Below, piece after piece: positions 1-8,830 of a stretch of 64,000 bases of DNA. This DNA comes from Sorex araneus (taxonomy: Eukaryota > Chordata > Mammalia > Eulipotyphla > Soricidae). The first letter of the stretch is position 1. Each line of letters opens with the position of its first letter. Position numbers and translations under genes: made by a program. Location: positions 12,034,432 through 12,098,431 of the forward strand of contig NC_073307.1 in the NCBI RefSeq assembly GCF_027595985.1. Direction: 5' to 3'. Below the pieces are notes generated by a model. That model was not told the origin of the DNA and did no database searches. It saw nothing but the letters and a program-made list of their open reading frames with translations.

Positions 1-19
1 CTGTACTACCATCACTGTA

Positions 20-100
20 CTCTCTGAATTTTCTTGATTTTCAAGGAATTGTCTCTTTATTATCTCTGTTCCAGCTTAGGGAATCTGAGATGGAACACAT
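20..100. repeat. 81-bp direct repeat, copy 1
   Basis: Identical base for base to a second copy that starts 890 bp downstream. The match begins after an A/G difference and ends abruptly where this copy continues CTTCAG and the other continues ATGATC. It is AT-rich and I recognise no element in it. The length is far beyond any normal target-site duplication, so it reflects a local duplication or an assembly artefact. Confidence 0.95.
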
Positions 101-159
101 CTTCAGTCCCAAAGAGTAGACTTTCTCATTTGAATTTGCACGGATAAGAAATTAATTTT

Positions 160-313
160 TGAGACAGAGATATGGTGTAACGCTGAACTCATGATCTGCA
201 TGGAGGTTTGCATTTGATCCTCACCACCATATGATCCCCTGAACACTGCAGGGAATACTCCCTGAATACAGAGCTGGGCGTAATCCATGAGTACCACCTC
301 CCCTCAAATGCGA
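160..313 (+). mobile_element. Old class A tRNA-derived SINE
   Basis: Degenerate match to the class A consensus. The body is visible as CATATGATCCCCTGAACACT, followed by GAATACTCCCTGAATACAGA and a poor tail. The head is badly eroded, which suggests an old insertion. It lies inside the segment bounded by the 81-bp repeats. Confidence 0.6.
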
Positions 314-490
314 AAAAATATTAATTCTTTATTGTCAAGTTTTCAAATTTGGTAATAGGCATTTTCTGCAGACAAGTTTCTGGTGCTATGCATTCAATCT
401 GTCTGTTTCTTCCGCTCTGAAATACTTAATGCTAGTACTGTGAAAGGGACTGAGACGCTGATCAGACTCTGACCCTGCCCTGCAGTGTTT

Positions 491-838
491 TCACACCAGC
501 CAAGATGGCACAACACATGGTAGGAGTATGCCTGGGAGCTGTTCATTCCAGTGCCAGTACAGCTGGTCATACATCACGTGAATGCCATTGCAAGCCACAC
601 GCACATACGCCACTGAACCCAAGTGGACATTCTTCCAGCTCTCCTTTCCCTGAGCTGGATTTGAAAAAAATCCTCGAAGGTACATCGTGGGGAAGTTGAA
701 GTGAGAAAAAACTTCACCAAATTCACTTTGAGTATCGCTTTTGGAAAATTTCACAAAGCTGCCAGTAGTGCTGTTGTAAAGTTTTGGCCCAACTGGCCTC
801 ATGGATAGATTCTCCAGTGACAAGTATGAATCTAGCAC
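491..838 (-). other. Unidentified 115-codon open frame, possible exon or pseudogene fragment
   Basis: The frame opens just after an upstream TGA and starts with GTG; the first ATG is 13 codons in. It is not made of repeat sequence and has a protein-like composition rich in aromatics. Examples are LYNSTTGSFVKFSKS, FNFPTMYLRGFFSNP, SWKNVHLGSVAYVRV and DQLYWHWNEQLPG. I do not recognise the family. No poly(A) tail is visible, although AATAAA occurs downstream on the same strand near 330. It could be a retrocopy fragment, an exon of a gene on the minus strand, or chance. A possible donor-like GGTGTGAA lies near its end. Confidence that it encodes or once encoded protein is modest. Confidence 0.3.
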
Positions 839-909
839 ACTTCAGTGACCTTCACCTTGTTGGGGTTTTTTTGTTTGTTTTTAATTGACAAAGCACCTTT
901 TCTCACCTG

Positions 910-990
910 CTCTCTGAATTTTCTTGATTTTCAAGGAATTGTCTCTTTATTATCTCTGTTCCAGCTTAGGGAATCTGAGATGGAACACAT
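910..990. repeat. 81-bp direct repeat, copy 2
   Basis: Perfect second copy of the sequence at the left edge. Only these 81 bp are duplicated; the flanks on both sides differ. This rules out a simple full-length tandem duplication of the intervening segment. Confidence 0.95.
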
Positions 991-1958
991 ATGATCACAC
1001 ATGTGATCATTATAGGATTTTTTCTGATTTTAATGTGACTCATTTCTGACCCTCACTGCCATCTCCCAGATCCCTTGTTTTGTTTTTGTTTCTGTTTTTA
1101 AAATCACTGCTCCGTGAAACTTTGCTTTACTTCTATATTGCATAACTCTCCAGTGACGTGTAGGCTCCAAGAGAGCAGGAGTTTCACTTAGAAGATTCAT
1201 AGCTACATGATTTGACACTCATGCATTCAAGCTTCTTGGATGAAAGAGCTATAAGCACACAATCTTATAAATACGTTTTTAATTACCTGAAGCATATTAT
1301 TTGTTTTGATCAATTCTAGTTCTACCCACTTATCTCATTGGGTTGGCGAGAAAAACAGTCTCACATGTGGTTAGGTTCCTACCTCTCCTCAGTTTGCAGA
1401 GGTCTTGGAATTCCACAGAGTGACACATCGTTAGTCATTTTGGTCACTGAGCTGTTTGTATTGACCAGCAGTTGGTACCTGATTGCAGCACGCAGATGAA
1501 TGCTGTTGGTATCCAGCCTCTTCCCAAGATCTGCTCTGCAGCCATTTCCCTCTGAGGCCTTGTCCCGTTTCCTGGGCCGCAGCAGGGTGGTCTGCAAACG
1601 AGACATCTACACACCACCGGGCTCTCCCGATAAACCACTTCCTTGCTTTTCTCCAAGTCACTCTCCTGGCTTTTCTCTCTGAGACACTTTGCAAAAATTA
1701 CTTTTAAGGGATCTTGGTCCCTAAAGAAACTGGAAATTATGGTTTCTGTTTTCTGTTCCTACTCAGTACAAGTCTCTGAGTAAAGGAATTGTAAATCTGA
1801 CCTCTTTCTTGAAATGGAAAGAAAGGGAACATTTAAAGAGAAAGCAAAATTATAAAAACAAACCAAAAATTATTCTGTCACATCCACATAGTAAACTTTT
1901 TTTGTGTATTGAAAAGAAGTTAGCTGGCAGTTTGGCTGTCTGTGTTCTATGTCTCCCT
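991..1958. other. Unique 5'-flank sequence
   Basis: AT-rich sequence with short chance frames only. A moderately GC-rich patch lies around 1480-1640. I see no exon structure, RNA gene or recognisable repeat. Confidence 0.5.
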
Positions 1959-2492
1959 CTTATGGATTGAATTATACCCCCCTCTGTTATTTGTCCCCAC
2001 CAATTCATATGTTAAAGTTATGCCCCTCCCCCATCTCATAATCTGTCTTTGGAGAAAGAAGTTTTAAAGGTAATTAACTTAAGGTGAAGTTGTTAAGGTT
2101 GGTCTTGATCCAGTCTGACTGATGTCTATCCAAGAAGAGATTAGGATACAGACAAATATAGTGAAAGATGACACCTTCATCTCTGACTTCCAGCCTTCAG
2201 AATTGTGAGAAAGTTGATTTCTCTTTGTTTTTGTCTTTATTTCTGTCTTTGTCTCCTTCTTCCCTCTTCTTTCTTCTGCCACTCTATGCTCAGGACTTAT
2301 TCCCTGGTTCTAGCTAAATATTCAGAAATCATTCATGCAGGTGCTCAGGAGACCCTGTATGCAGAGTGTGGGACCTAATAGGGCCAGCCATGTGAACAGT
2401 GAATGCCATATCTGCTGTACTCTGTCTCCAGACCCTGCTTTCTCTTCTTGAAGACACCCAGTCTGTGGTGCTTTGTTATGGCATCCCTAAGA
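1959..2492 (+). mobile_element. MLT1-type (ERVL-MaLR) solo LTR, split by a SINE
   Basis: The left part follows the MLT1 consensus as I recall it: TATGGATTGAATT, AATTCATATGTTAAAG, TGATCCAGTCTGACTGATGT and CTTCAGAATTGTGAGA. The right end resumes as ACCCAGTCTGTGGTGCTTTG and TTATGGCATCCCTAA. The gap between them is filled by a younger SINE. No internal viral coding sequence is present. This is an ancient LTR shared across placental mammals. Confidence 0.75.
2226..2437 (-). mobile_element. Class A SINE nested in the MLT1 LTR
   Basis: The antisense body is visible as GCTCAGGACTTATTCCCTGG and GGTGCTCAGGAGACC, preceded by a T-rich stretch (the A-tail in antisense). The short direct repeat TTTCTCTT on both sides is a plausible target-site duplication. 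It separates the two halves of the LTR, so it is younger than the LTR. Confidence 0.6.
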
Positions 2493-3046
2493 CTGGGAGG
2501 TTGGGCGAGGCAGCGACTCTGGGCTTTGTGGGAGAAGCAAAGTTGCTAGGAAGCATCTCCTTAGCTCTGTAAACCTCCAGTATGGAATTTAAATCACTGT
2601 AGAAGCAGTGGCAATAATTCCTCCCCAAGCCACATTCGTTTGAAAGCATGAGAAGGCAAGTAGAGGAGCAGGCTTTCCCCTGAGGCTGGCCTTAGGCTGG
2701 CCTGAGGGTGTCCGCTTTCACACAGTCTCCGTGGCCCGCATTGGCATGTGCCGAAAACCAGCACCACCTGCTCACATGGCATTTCAGTGCATGCATTCCA
2801 GGAAACAGCACAAGGAAGGCCCGGTGGGGTCAGCGGTTGTGCAGGAGTGATTGCCCAATAGTCAGAGTTGCCTAACCATTAAGTGTGAGATCACCAAGGT
2901 CTAGCCATCATGTTGATTATCTGTAGATGTATTTTTGTAACGTAATGGATAAAATTTTATTATATTTGCAGTGGATTCAAACCGGCAAGAACAAACTTTG
3001 AAAAGATTCATCTTGCTTTTATTTGGATATAAATATCTTCTAATAT
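2493..3046. other. Unique 5'-flank sequence
   Basis: No gene or repeat recognised. Base composition is mixed, with a GC-richer part near 2640-2860. Confidence 0.5.
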
Positions 3047-3137
3047 ACTTTTTTTTTTGCAGTGTTGGGGGCTGAACCTAGGGCCTCACACATGAAAGTC
3101 AGTTAGTTGCTCTGTCACTAAATTATATTCCTGACTC
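3047..3137 (-). mobile_element. Old tRNA-derived SINE, ID-like, antisense
   Basis: A T-run is followed by GGGGGCTGAACCTAGGGCCT, CACACATG and a decayed CTCTGTCACTAAATTATATTCC. This mirrors the antisense of tRNA-Ala-type repeats (GAACCCAGGGCCT, then a degraded CTACCACTGAGCTACATCCC). It differs from the main SINE families of the window and is older. Confidence 0.45.
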
Positions 3138-5369
3138 ACGGCTGTATTATGCCTCATTGTTGTTAGTCACTTTTTGCAGGGGGAGAAATAAAGCAAAACA
3201 TTGACAAAATACATGGTTTCAAGGCTCCAAATTTTAATGTGGGCTGTGGTGAGTTTAATTTAGTGACAGCTCCAATACTGATTGTAACCCATAAAAATAA
3301 TTTTGGTTATTTAATATAAAGAGGCTATGACTTCAGTCTCATTCTCAGTAATTTACTGTCATTAGTGAAAACATAAAGTAGCAAAATAGTATAAATAATG
3401 GACATCTTGAGGTATAACTTGTTATGTCTTCTTGACATTAGCAACACATACCATGCAGACTTTTGGAAAAAACATCAGTGATTTTTCTAAAATATTTATC
3501 TAAAATTTTATTGTCATAAAATGCATGCATGCCACACACACCACACTTTCCTAGTTTGCTTTTTTTAAAACTAAAACTTTTAATAAATATACTTTAAGGA
3601 CTTTAATTCATGTACTTATGTTTTGGGATTAATTTAAGTGTCATGAACACAGGCACATTAGCTAATGTTATAAGAAGTCTGTGTGTTCAAATTTTCTCAG
3701 TCCTTTAAGTATGCATCAAGTTTTAATGACCCACAAGGAAATGAAGACTTTGGTTTGCTTTCAATATTGAAATCATAGCACATTGTTCCAGCTTTGGTAA
3801 TTCTAAAATTCATATAATTTTTATAATAATATTCTTTTACTGAAGTGCTTTATTTTTATCCAAAAAAGGTTTGTTGTAACTTTTGAAGAACAAACCCTAG
3901 CTTGTTGCATAATTAGAAAGAACTCACAGACATTAGCTCAAGTTGGAAAGTCATGATATTTTTGAGTGAAAAATTGAGTTAGAAAAACAAAACAGAAGTA
4001 GAAGCCAGGCTAGGTGATAAATATAGAGTATTGTAGGATTAATCATTTTTAATGGATTATGGTTGCATCATAGTATACCTTTCCAGTTCATATTAGACTC
4101 AAGTCTTACTGTGTCGTCAACGTTGGGAAAGAGAGTACTGATATTATATGCTGAGTGGATATCTAATCAAGTAAATGAATAAAGGCATATGAAATAAAAT
4201 TTCATACATTATTAAATACCTTAAGTGATAAGTAGTACAAGAACCATTTTCAAAACCATTTCTTGTCCTTAAAACAAATTTTGTTGTTGTTCTTGTTTTG
4301 AGTATCTGCCCTCTCCCTGTTCCTTCTCCCAACACAAAGAACAGGATTCTGTGCTATTTGACCAGGACTCTGCTATTTCTCTACTAGTCTACTTCAACCC
4401 AGTGCTTCTAGAGTTCTCTCTCAACCTCCTGGGAAACTAGAAAATTAGCATGTTACTGTTCCATGGATGCTGGAAGGATACGAAGGACTCTTGGTTGGAG
4501 ACAAAGATCTTTGTTACTCATAGCACAGCAAGCAGCACTCCCCCTCACCCCACCATGTTTACAGTAGTGTATCTTGTGTCTAAGTCCCTAAGAGTGACAT
4601 CACATGACCCAGATGAATGCTACATGTCCAGTGGGTTTGCATAATAGCTAAGAAGCACTAAGTATTGAGAATCCCTAGCTTTCACTCTGTTTTAATTTTA
4701 CTGACAGCCAGCAGTCTTGCCACTTATTCCAGATTGACATATTGCAGTGTGCCTCAGGTCTGCTTGCTGAAAACAGAACCCTGAGAAATGGAGTGGGAAA
4801 GAGTCCGTTAGACCATACATTCTGACATATCCCGAAAAATCTAGAGGAGCACTAGGGATCCATGTCGAACTGTTGTGCACGGTGCACCAAGTGGAGGCGT
4901 CCCCCACACACAGGTGCTGTCAGCATCCATGGGTCGGGGGACATTGTCCCTGTCAGCTATTCAGAAAAGTTTGAATGATAAATGAAGTATTCACTGATCC
5001 CAGGGGAATGTCCTTGAATTTGGTTAATACCTAGTAACCGTTCCTGAACTAGTTTCTGTTTTAAGAACTAATTTCTGTGATTGCCTTGGGTTAACCCACT
5101 CCTATACTTATAGGTGTGGGGAAAATGGCTCTTACTTAACCCAAAGCTACTGCCAATAAAGGGGGCAGGCAAAATATTAAGGACTCAGTCATTCCCTATT
5201 CCACACAGTATCTAAGTGGTGTAATTCAAGAATTTTGATCATTTTCTATTTTCCTAGTTCAAATGAAGTAGAGCAAAAGAACTCCTGGACTCTTTTTTTT
5301 TCTCAAATTTGTAGTCTGAGAAATCTTATCTACTTTTTCATTTTACTCATCAATTAACCACCAATGAGG
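3138..5369. other. Unique AT-rich 5' flank
   Basis: Long AT-rich interval with no recognisable gene, exon or recent repeat. All reading frames are short and look like chance. Confidence 0.5.
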
Positions 5370-6161
5370 TGTCAGGAACAGCACTACACCAGGGGATAAC
5401 AAGCCTGAATGCATGATAAATGACCCATCACTTCACAGAGTTAATCATCTAGTGAGAGGAAAATGCAGAATGATAGCAGGGCACGAAGGAGCTTTTACCC
5501 TTGCCATTAGTGGAAGGGGTGGTGGTGGGAAGTTCGGAAAGACTTCCTGAAGAGTGTGATATCTAATCAGAGGCTGGAAGGGTAAGTGGGAATTAGGTGA
5601 CCTATGTGTGGGCAAGGGCTCCATAGTTGGGAAGAACGCCTTAGCAGATGACTAGCCCAAGCAAGTTAGAAAAACCAAGAGCAGTTCTGTGTGCCGGAAT
5701 CATAAAACTTAAGGTGAGAGATGAGGTGGGAGAAGTGAGGAGTGGGAGGCAGAAAGTGCTATGCGTGTGAAGGGGTTTCATCTATTCTGAGAGCACCTGA
5801 AGACTAAAGGCGGGATGGAGGGGGCGGGGTTGTGTGTGTCTCGGGGGAGGGGGGTGGCGGGGACCAAGACAGATACTGCATTTGGAAGTTCCACTCTGGC
5901 TATTATGTGAAAAATGAATTCCGAGTGGAAGTAAGGCTGGAACAGAGTGTAGCTTAAAGATGGCTGAAGCCCAGAGGAGAGAGAAATAGAACCCAGGGAG
6001 TGGAGTAAAAGGGCCGATCTGTGATAGTTTGGTGCTAGTGAGTATTTGGCAGCATTCTATGACTGTAAGAGAGAACATAAGGCCTGGGATGCAATGCAGG
6101 TTAATGATGGTGAGGACAGAAATTTTTTAATTCAGTCAGGCAAAAGGTTAATTTTTTTTTA

Positions 6162-6352
6162 CTTTTTTTTTTTTTTTTGCTTTTTTTGGTCACATCCAGC
6201 GATTCACAGGGGTTACTCCTGGCTCATGCACTCAGGAATTACTCCTGGCGGTGCTCAGGTGCTCAGGGGACCATATGGGATGCTGGGAATCAAACCCGGG
6301 TCGGCCGCATGCAAGGCAAATGCCCTCCCCGCTGTGCTATCGCTCCAGCCCC
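6162..6352 (-). mobile_element. Class A SINE
   Basis: Nearly complete antisense copy running from a poly(T) run through GGTCACATCCAGCGA to TATCGCTCCAGCCCC. It carries a short internal duplication (GGTGCTCAGGTGCTCAGGG). The B-box is recognisable as a slightly mutated antisense form (ATCAAACCCGGG). Confidence 0.9.
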
Positions 6353-6353
6353 T

Positions 6354-6528
6354 CTTTTTTACTTTTGGTTTTTTAAGATCCAGCAGTGCTCAGGTCTTAC
6401 TCCTGACCCTTCGATCAACAATCACTCCTAGCGGTTCCTGGGGGACCATATGTGGCACTGAGGGTCACAATGGGGTCAGTCACATGCAGGACAAGTGCCT
6501 TAAGCCCTGTACTATCTCTTTGGCCCCC
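6354..6528 (-). mobile_element. Older class A SINE, abutting the previous copy
   Basis: Diverged antisense copy: CAGTGCTCAGGTCTTACTCC, GGGGGACCATATGTGGC, then a damaged head ending CTATCTCTTTGGCCCCCC. It is much more diverged than the adjacent copy, which therefore inserted next to it later. Confidence 0.75.
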
Positions 6529-6888
6529 CAAATTCAATTGTTGATGCTACCACTTGGGATCCCAAAGCTGTGCATGGTCAGTTACCAAAACAGAATAAAC
6601 TTTAATAAATTTAATGAATTTTCATGTGTTTTTTCTCTTGAAGAAACTAGTTAGATGTAGAAGCTACTTGGTGAATATACAAGGAGTGTCCTGGATGTGA
6701 GTTTTAAAGTAGATTTTTTTAAAAGGGCTCTTTTTCTGATACAATTAGAAGATTGGAGGTGAGCAGCTGTTGCATTTTGCTGGGGCTGGAGTCTTTACAG
6801 TGGGAAATAATGAACTTTATTTTGAATATATTGAATTTGAGGTTTCTGGGAGACAGTCACATACGGACAGGTTTAATAGTCAGTTGTA

Positions 6889-6956
6889 GGGGGCTGGAGC
6901 GATAGCACAGCGGGTAGGGCGTTTGCCTTGCACGCGGTTGACCCCCCAAAAAAAAC
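6889..6956 (+). mobile_element. Head-only SINE retroposon with target-site duplication
   Basis: Contains only the tRNA-like head (GCTGGAGCGATAGCACAGCG through CTTGCACGCGGTTGACC), then a C-run and an A-tail. It lacks the rest of the SINE body. CAGTTGTA is present immediately before it (6881-6888) and after the tail (6957-6964), so this short form integrated as a unit. The A-box is intact; the B-box is missing. Confidence 0.85.
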
Positions 6957-7165
6957 CAGTTGTATACATAGGACTAACAGTAAGAAAAGATGTCTGCAAT
7001 TAGGAAGGGGGGGCTTAATTTGGGGGGGGGTGAATGGAAAAACCCATTGATGGAGGAACGTGTAGTAAACGGAGAAAGAAGAGGATCAGGACATAGCCTT
7101 AGCATGGAGCACTTAACGATGAGCCTAGAACTACCACCTGACAGACGAGTGGGCAGAGAGGCCAA

Positions 7166-8300
7166 AGGAAAGCCAAAAGCATGTTGTCCCCTTGAAGCTG
7201 GAGGGAGAAAGAGTTTGAGGAGAAGGTAAACAACCATGCCTGCACTAGTGGGGGGGGGGGGGGGCACACTGGAATTGGAAAAGTAAGATCAAGCGCAGAT
7301 ACCCTTTCTCTTGTTCTTAGAGTTCATGTTTCAGGGGGTCACTTCTAAGACTTTTTTCTTTTAAATGAAGGTTATGATAAAGTTGATTCACCTTTCTGAA
7401 GAGAACCGAGCTTATGAGTGTTGGGTCCTCATGAGCTTCCTCTGGTCTCTTTGGGTGCAGAATCTTATTTCATTGCCCTCCTCACTCCAGTGAAGAGGCA
7501 CAAATAAGAGCATAGCACACATCTGTTTCTGTGCAAGTGTGCATTGTGCTTTAGGTTTTGATTCATTTATATTGTTACGCACAAACAATGTGCTTTATTT
7601 GAACACTCATTGGTCGAGTGTTTTCATACCTGAAAAATTCAAATACAGTCACACAGGCTCAGAACCCTGAGGGAAGACTAGAAAAAAAGGAAAAATTTGT
7701 AAATGAGGTTGTAGACAGTTGGCTGACTACTGGATTCAGGCTTATAAAGTTTCCTTCCTGCTGAGGAAGTAGCAAAATGAAACACTTGCTTAAATTTAAA
7801 ATACTCCAAACCATGCAAGAGACACAATTTATACAAATGTTTCCAACTTGGACCACCATGGGCATTTATTTACATTTTAATAAATGAAAATTATTTCCAA
7901 AATCATTTACAGATTTCGGAAATGGAAAATGTTGCCAGTGGGAAATTATTCCTTTCCTTCTCCCCTTCCAACTTTATCTCTCACTACATATGTGCAAAAA
8001 TTCACATATCTCAGGTGGCAGGTAACTGCTATAAATGCGAATTTCAGCAAAGTATTTTTCGAAATAGAGGTTCCCCCTTTTAAAAACTGTTTTGCTTTCT
8101 TTGCCTTATGGGATTAGCTCTACAGGCTGCAGGCAGTAACCGTTGAGGAAAAAAAAAAAAAAGAAAGAAAATTAACCCCCCTTAGTCTGTTTCACTCATC
8201 AGCATGGTAATTCTCCAAACATTTATTTGAGAGACTCTTAATCCTCTGGCATTGGAGTTGCCAGAGCTCATATTTTAGCATGTCACTCGTGGCCCCGAGA
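7166..8300. other. Proximal upstream flank of SYNPO2
   Basis: Contains a 15-nt G-run (7250-7264) and otherwise unique AT-rich sequence. The part from about 7860 to 8260 has no repeats and could hold conserved upstream control elements. One E-box, CAGGTG, is at 8012-8017. Conservation cannot be judged from one sequence. Confidence 0.4.
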
Positions 8301-8310
8301 TGAAAACCTT

Positions 8311-8316
8311 CACGTG
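8311..8316. promoter_or_regulatory. E-box CACGTG
   Basis: Palindromic E-box eight bases before a perfect MEF2-type site. A six-base motif alone is weak evidence; its position next to the MEF2 match, upstream of a muscle gene, is what makes it worth noting. Confidence 0.35.
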
Positions 8317-8323
8317 TCCTCTG

Positions 8324-8333
8324 CTATTTATAG
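8324..8333 (+). promoter_or_regulatory. MEF2-type site, possibly also a TATA-like element
   Basis: CTATTTATAG fits the MEF2 consensus YTA(A/T)4TAR at every position. It lies 345-354 bp upstream of the SYNPO2 start codon, just before the CpG island. SYNPO2 is expressed in striated and smooth muscle, so MEF2 control is plausible. The same bases could act as a weak TATA element with transcription starting about 30 bp downstream. Confidence 0.5.
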
Positions 8334-8506
8334 ACTTATTCAATGCAAGTTTTTCAGCCGTCCTGTCTTTAAAGTGCTGGGACTGAGCCCGTTTGTGCGA
8401 GAGCACTTTTGCTCCCCCCCACCCCCCCACCCCTTAGGGTGCTCAGAACGAGGCCATCCCCCCGCGGTGCAGCGCGTTCCTGGAAGGTGGGCTGAGCGGA
8501 GGCGCG

Positions 8507-8514
8507 TGACGCAA
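8507..8514 (+). promoter_or_regulatory. CRE/C-EBP-like site TGACGCAA
   Basis: A composite half-CRE/C-EBP octamer inside the CpG island, 164 bp before the ATG. It is a motif match only. Confidence 0.25.
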
Positions 8515-8677
8515 GAGTGGGCTGTGTCCTCGGGGCGAGCGAGTCGGGCTGTGCGCGGCGGCGGGGAAAGAGCCATTCGCGGCCGCTGCCGCCCCGCGCC
8601 GCCCGCGCCGCCTCCAGCCGTGCCCCTAGCGGAGCGCGCAGCCCGTCCGCCCCGCGCTCCCAGGCTCCAGCGGGAAC

Positions 8678-8782
8678 ATGGGCACCGGGGACTTCATCTG
8701 CATCTCCATGACCGGAGGGGCGCCCTGGGGCTTCAGGCTGCAGGGCGGCAAGGAGCAGAAGCAGCCCTTGCAGGTGGCCAAG
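8678..8782 (+). CDS. SYNPO2: SYNPO2 (synaptopodin 2/myopodin), coding exon 1, N-terminus of PDZ domain
   Basis: Synaptopodin 2 is an actin-binding and actin-bundling protein of the muscle Z-disc and stress fibres. It is known to bind alpha-actinin and filamin and to take part in BAG3-linked chaperone-assisted autophagy. The exon gives 35 residues starting MGTGDFICISMTGGAPWGFR and ending QPLQVAK, which I recognise as the start of the SYNPO2 PDZ domain. APWGFRLQGG is the carboxylate-binding-loop region of this PDZ subtype. The ATG has a strong Kozak context (A at -3, G at +4). The exon ends in phase 0 at AAG|GTAGGG, a good donor. The remaining PDZ sequence and the rest of this roughly 1,000-residue protein lie beyond the window. 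No frameshift or stop is present. Confidence 0.95.
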
Positions 8783-8793
8783 GTAGGGTCGCC

Positions 8794-8830
8794 GGAGGGA
8801 GGGAGGGAGGGAGGGAGGGAGGGAGGGAGG
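8794..8830. repeat. (GGGA)n microsatellite next to the splice donor
   Basis: About nine units of a purine tetranucleotide begin 12 bp inside intron 1. G-rich intronic sequence this close to a donor can bind hnRNP H/F-type factors. The tract is likely length-variable. Confidence 0.95.

Larger units (their letters stand above)
5370..7165 (+). repeat. Probable ancient purine-rich interspersed repeat, interrupted by three SINEs
   Basis: The stretch carries phrases typical of an old mammalian repeat: CAGCACTACACCAGGGGATA near its left end, GACTTCCTGAAGAG, then long G/A-rich runs, CACTCTGGCTATTATGTG, and TTGAATTTGAGGTTTCTGGG further right. I recall a conserved repeat with this word order but cannot name the family with certainty. 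Class A SINE sequences at 6162-6352, 6354-6528 and 6889-6956 break it up. Confidence 0.35.
8425..8790. promoter_or_regulatory. CpG island promoter of SYNPO2
   Basis: Strongly GC-rich and dense in CpG, in contrast to the AT-rich surroundings. It includes GCGGCCGC and many GC boxes and spans the presumed 5' UTR and coding exon 1. The transcription start is not determined; a CpG-island promoter may use several. Confidence 0.8.

Noticed and set aside
20..990. The 81-bp repeats as a transposon target-site duplication
   Set aside because: Known duplications are usually under about 20 bp, and the enclosed segment lacks transposon ends.
6046..6654. 202-codon frame on the + strand
   Set aside because: Most of it is antisense SINE sequence and a poly(T)-derived phenylalanine run; not a gene.
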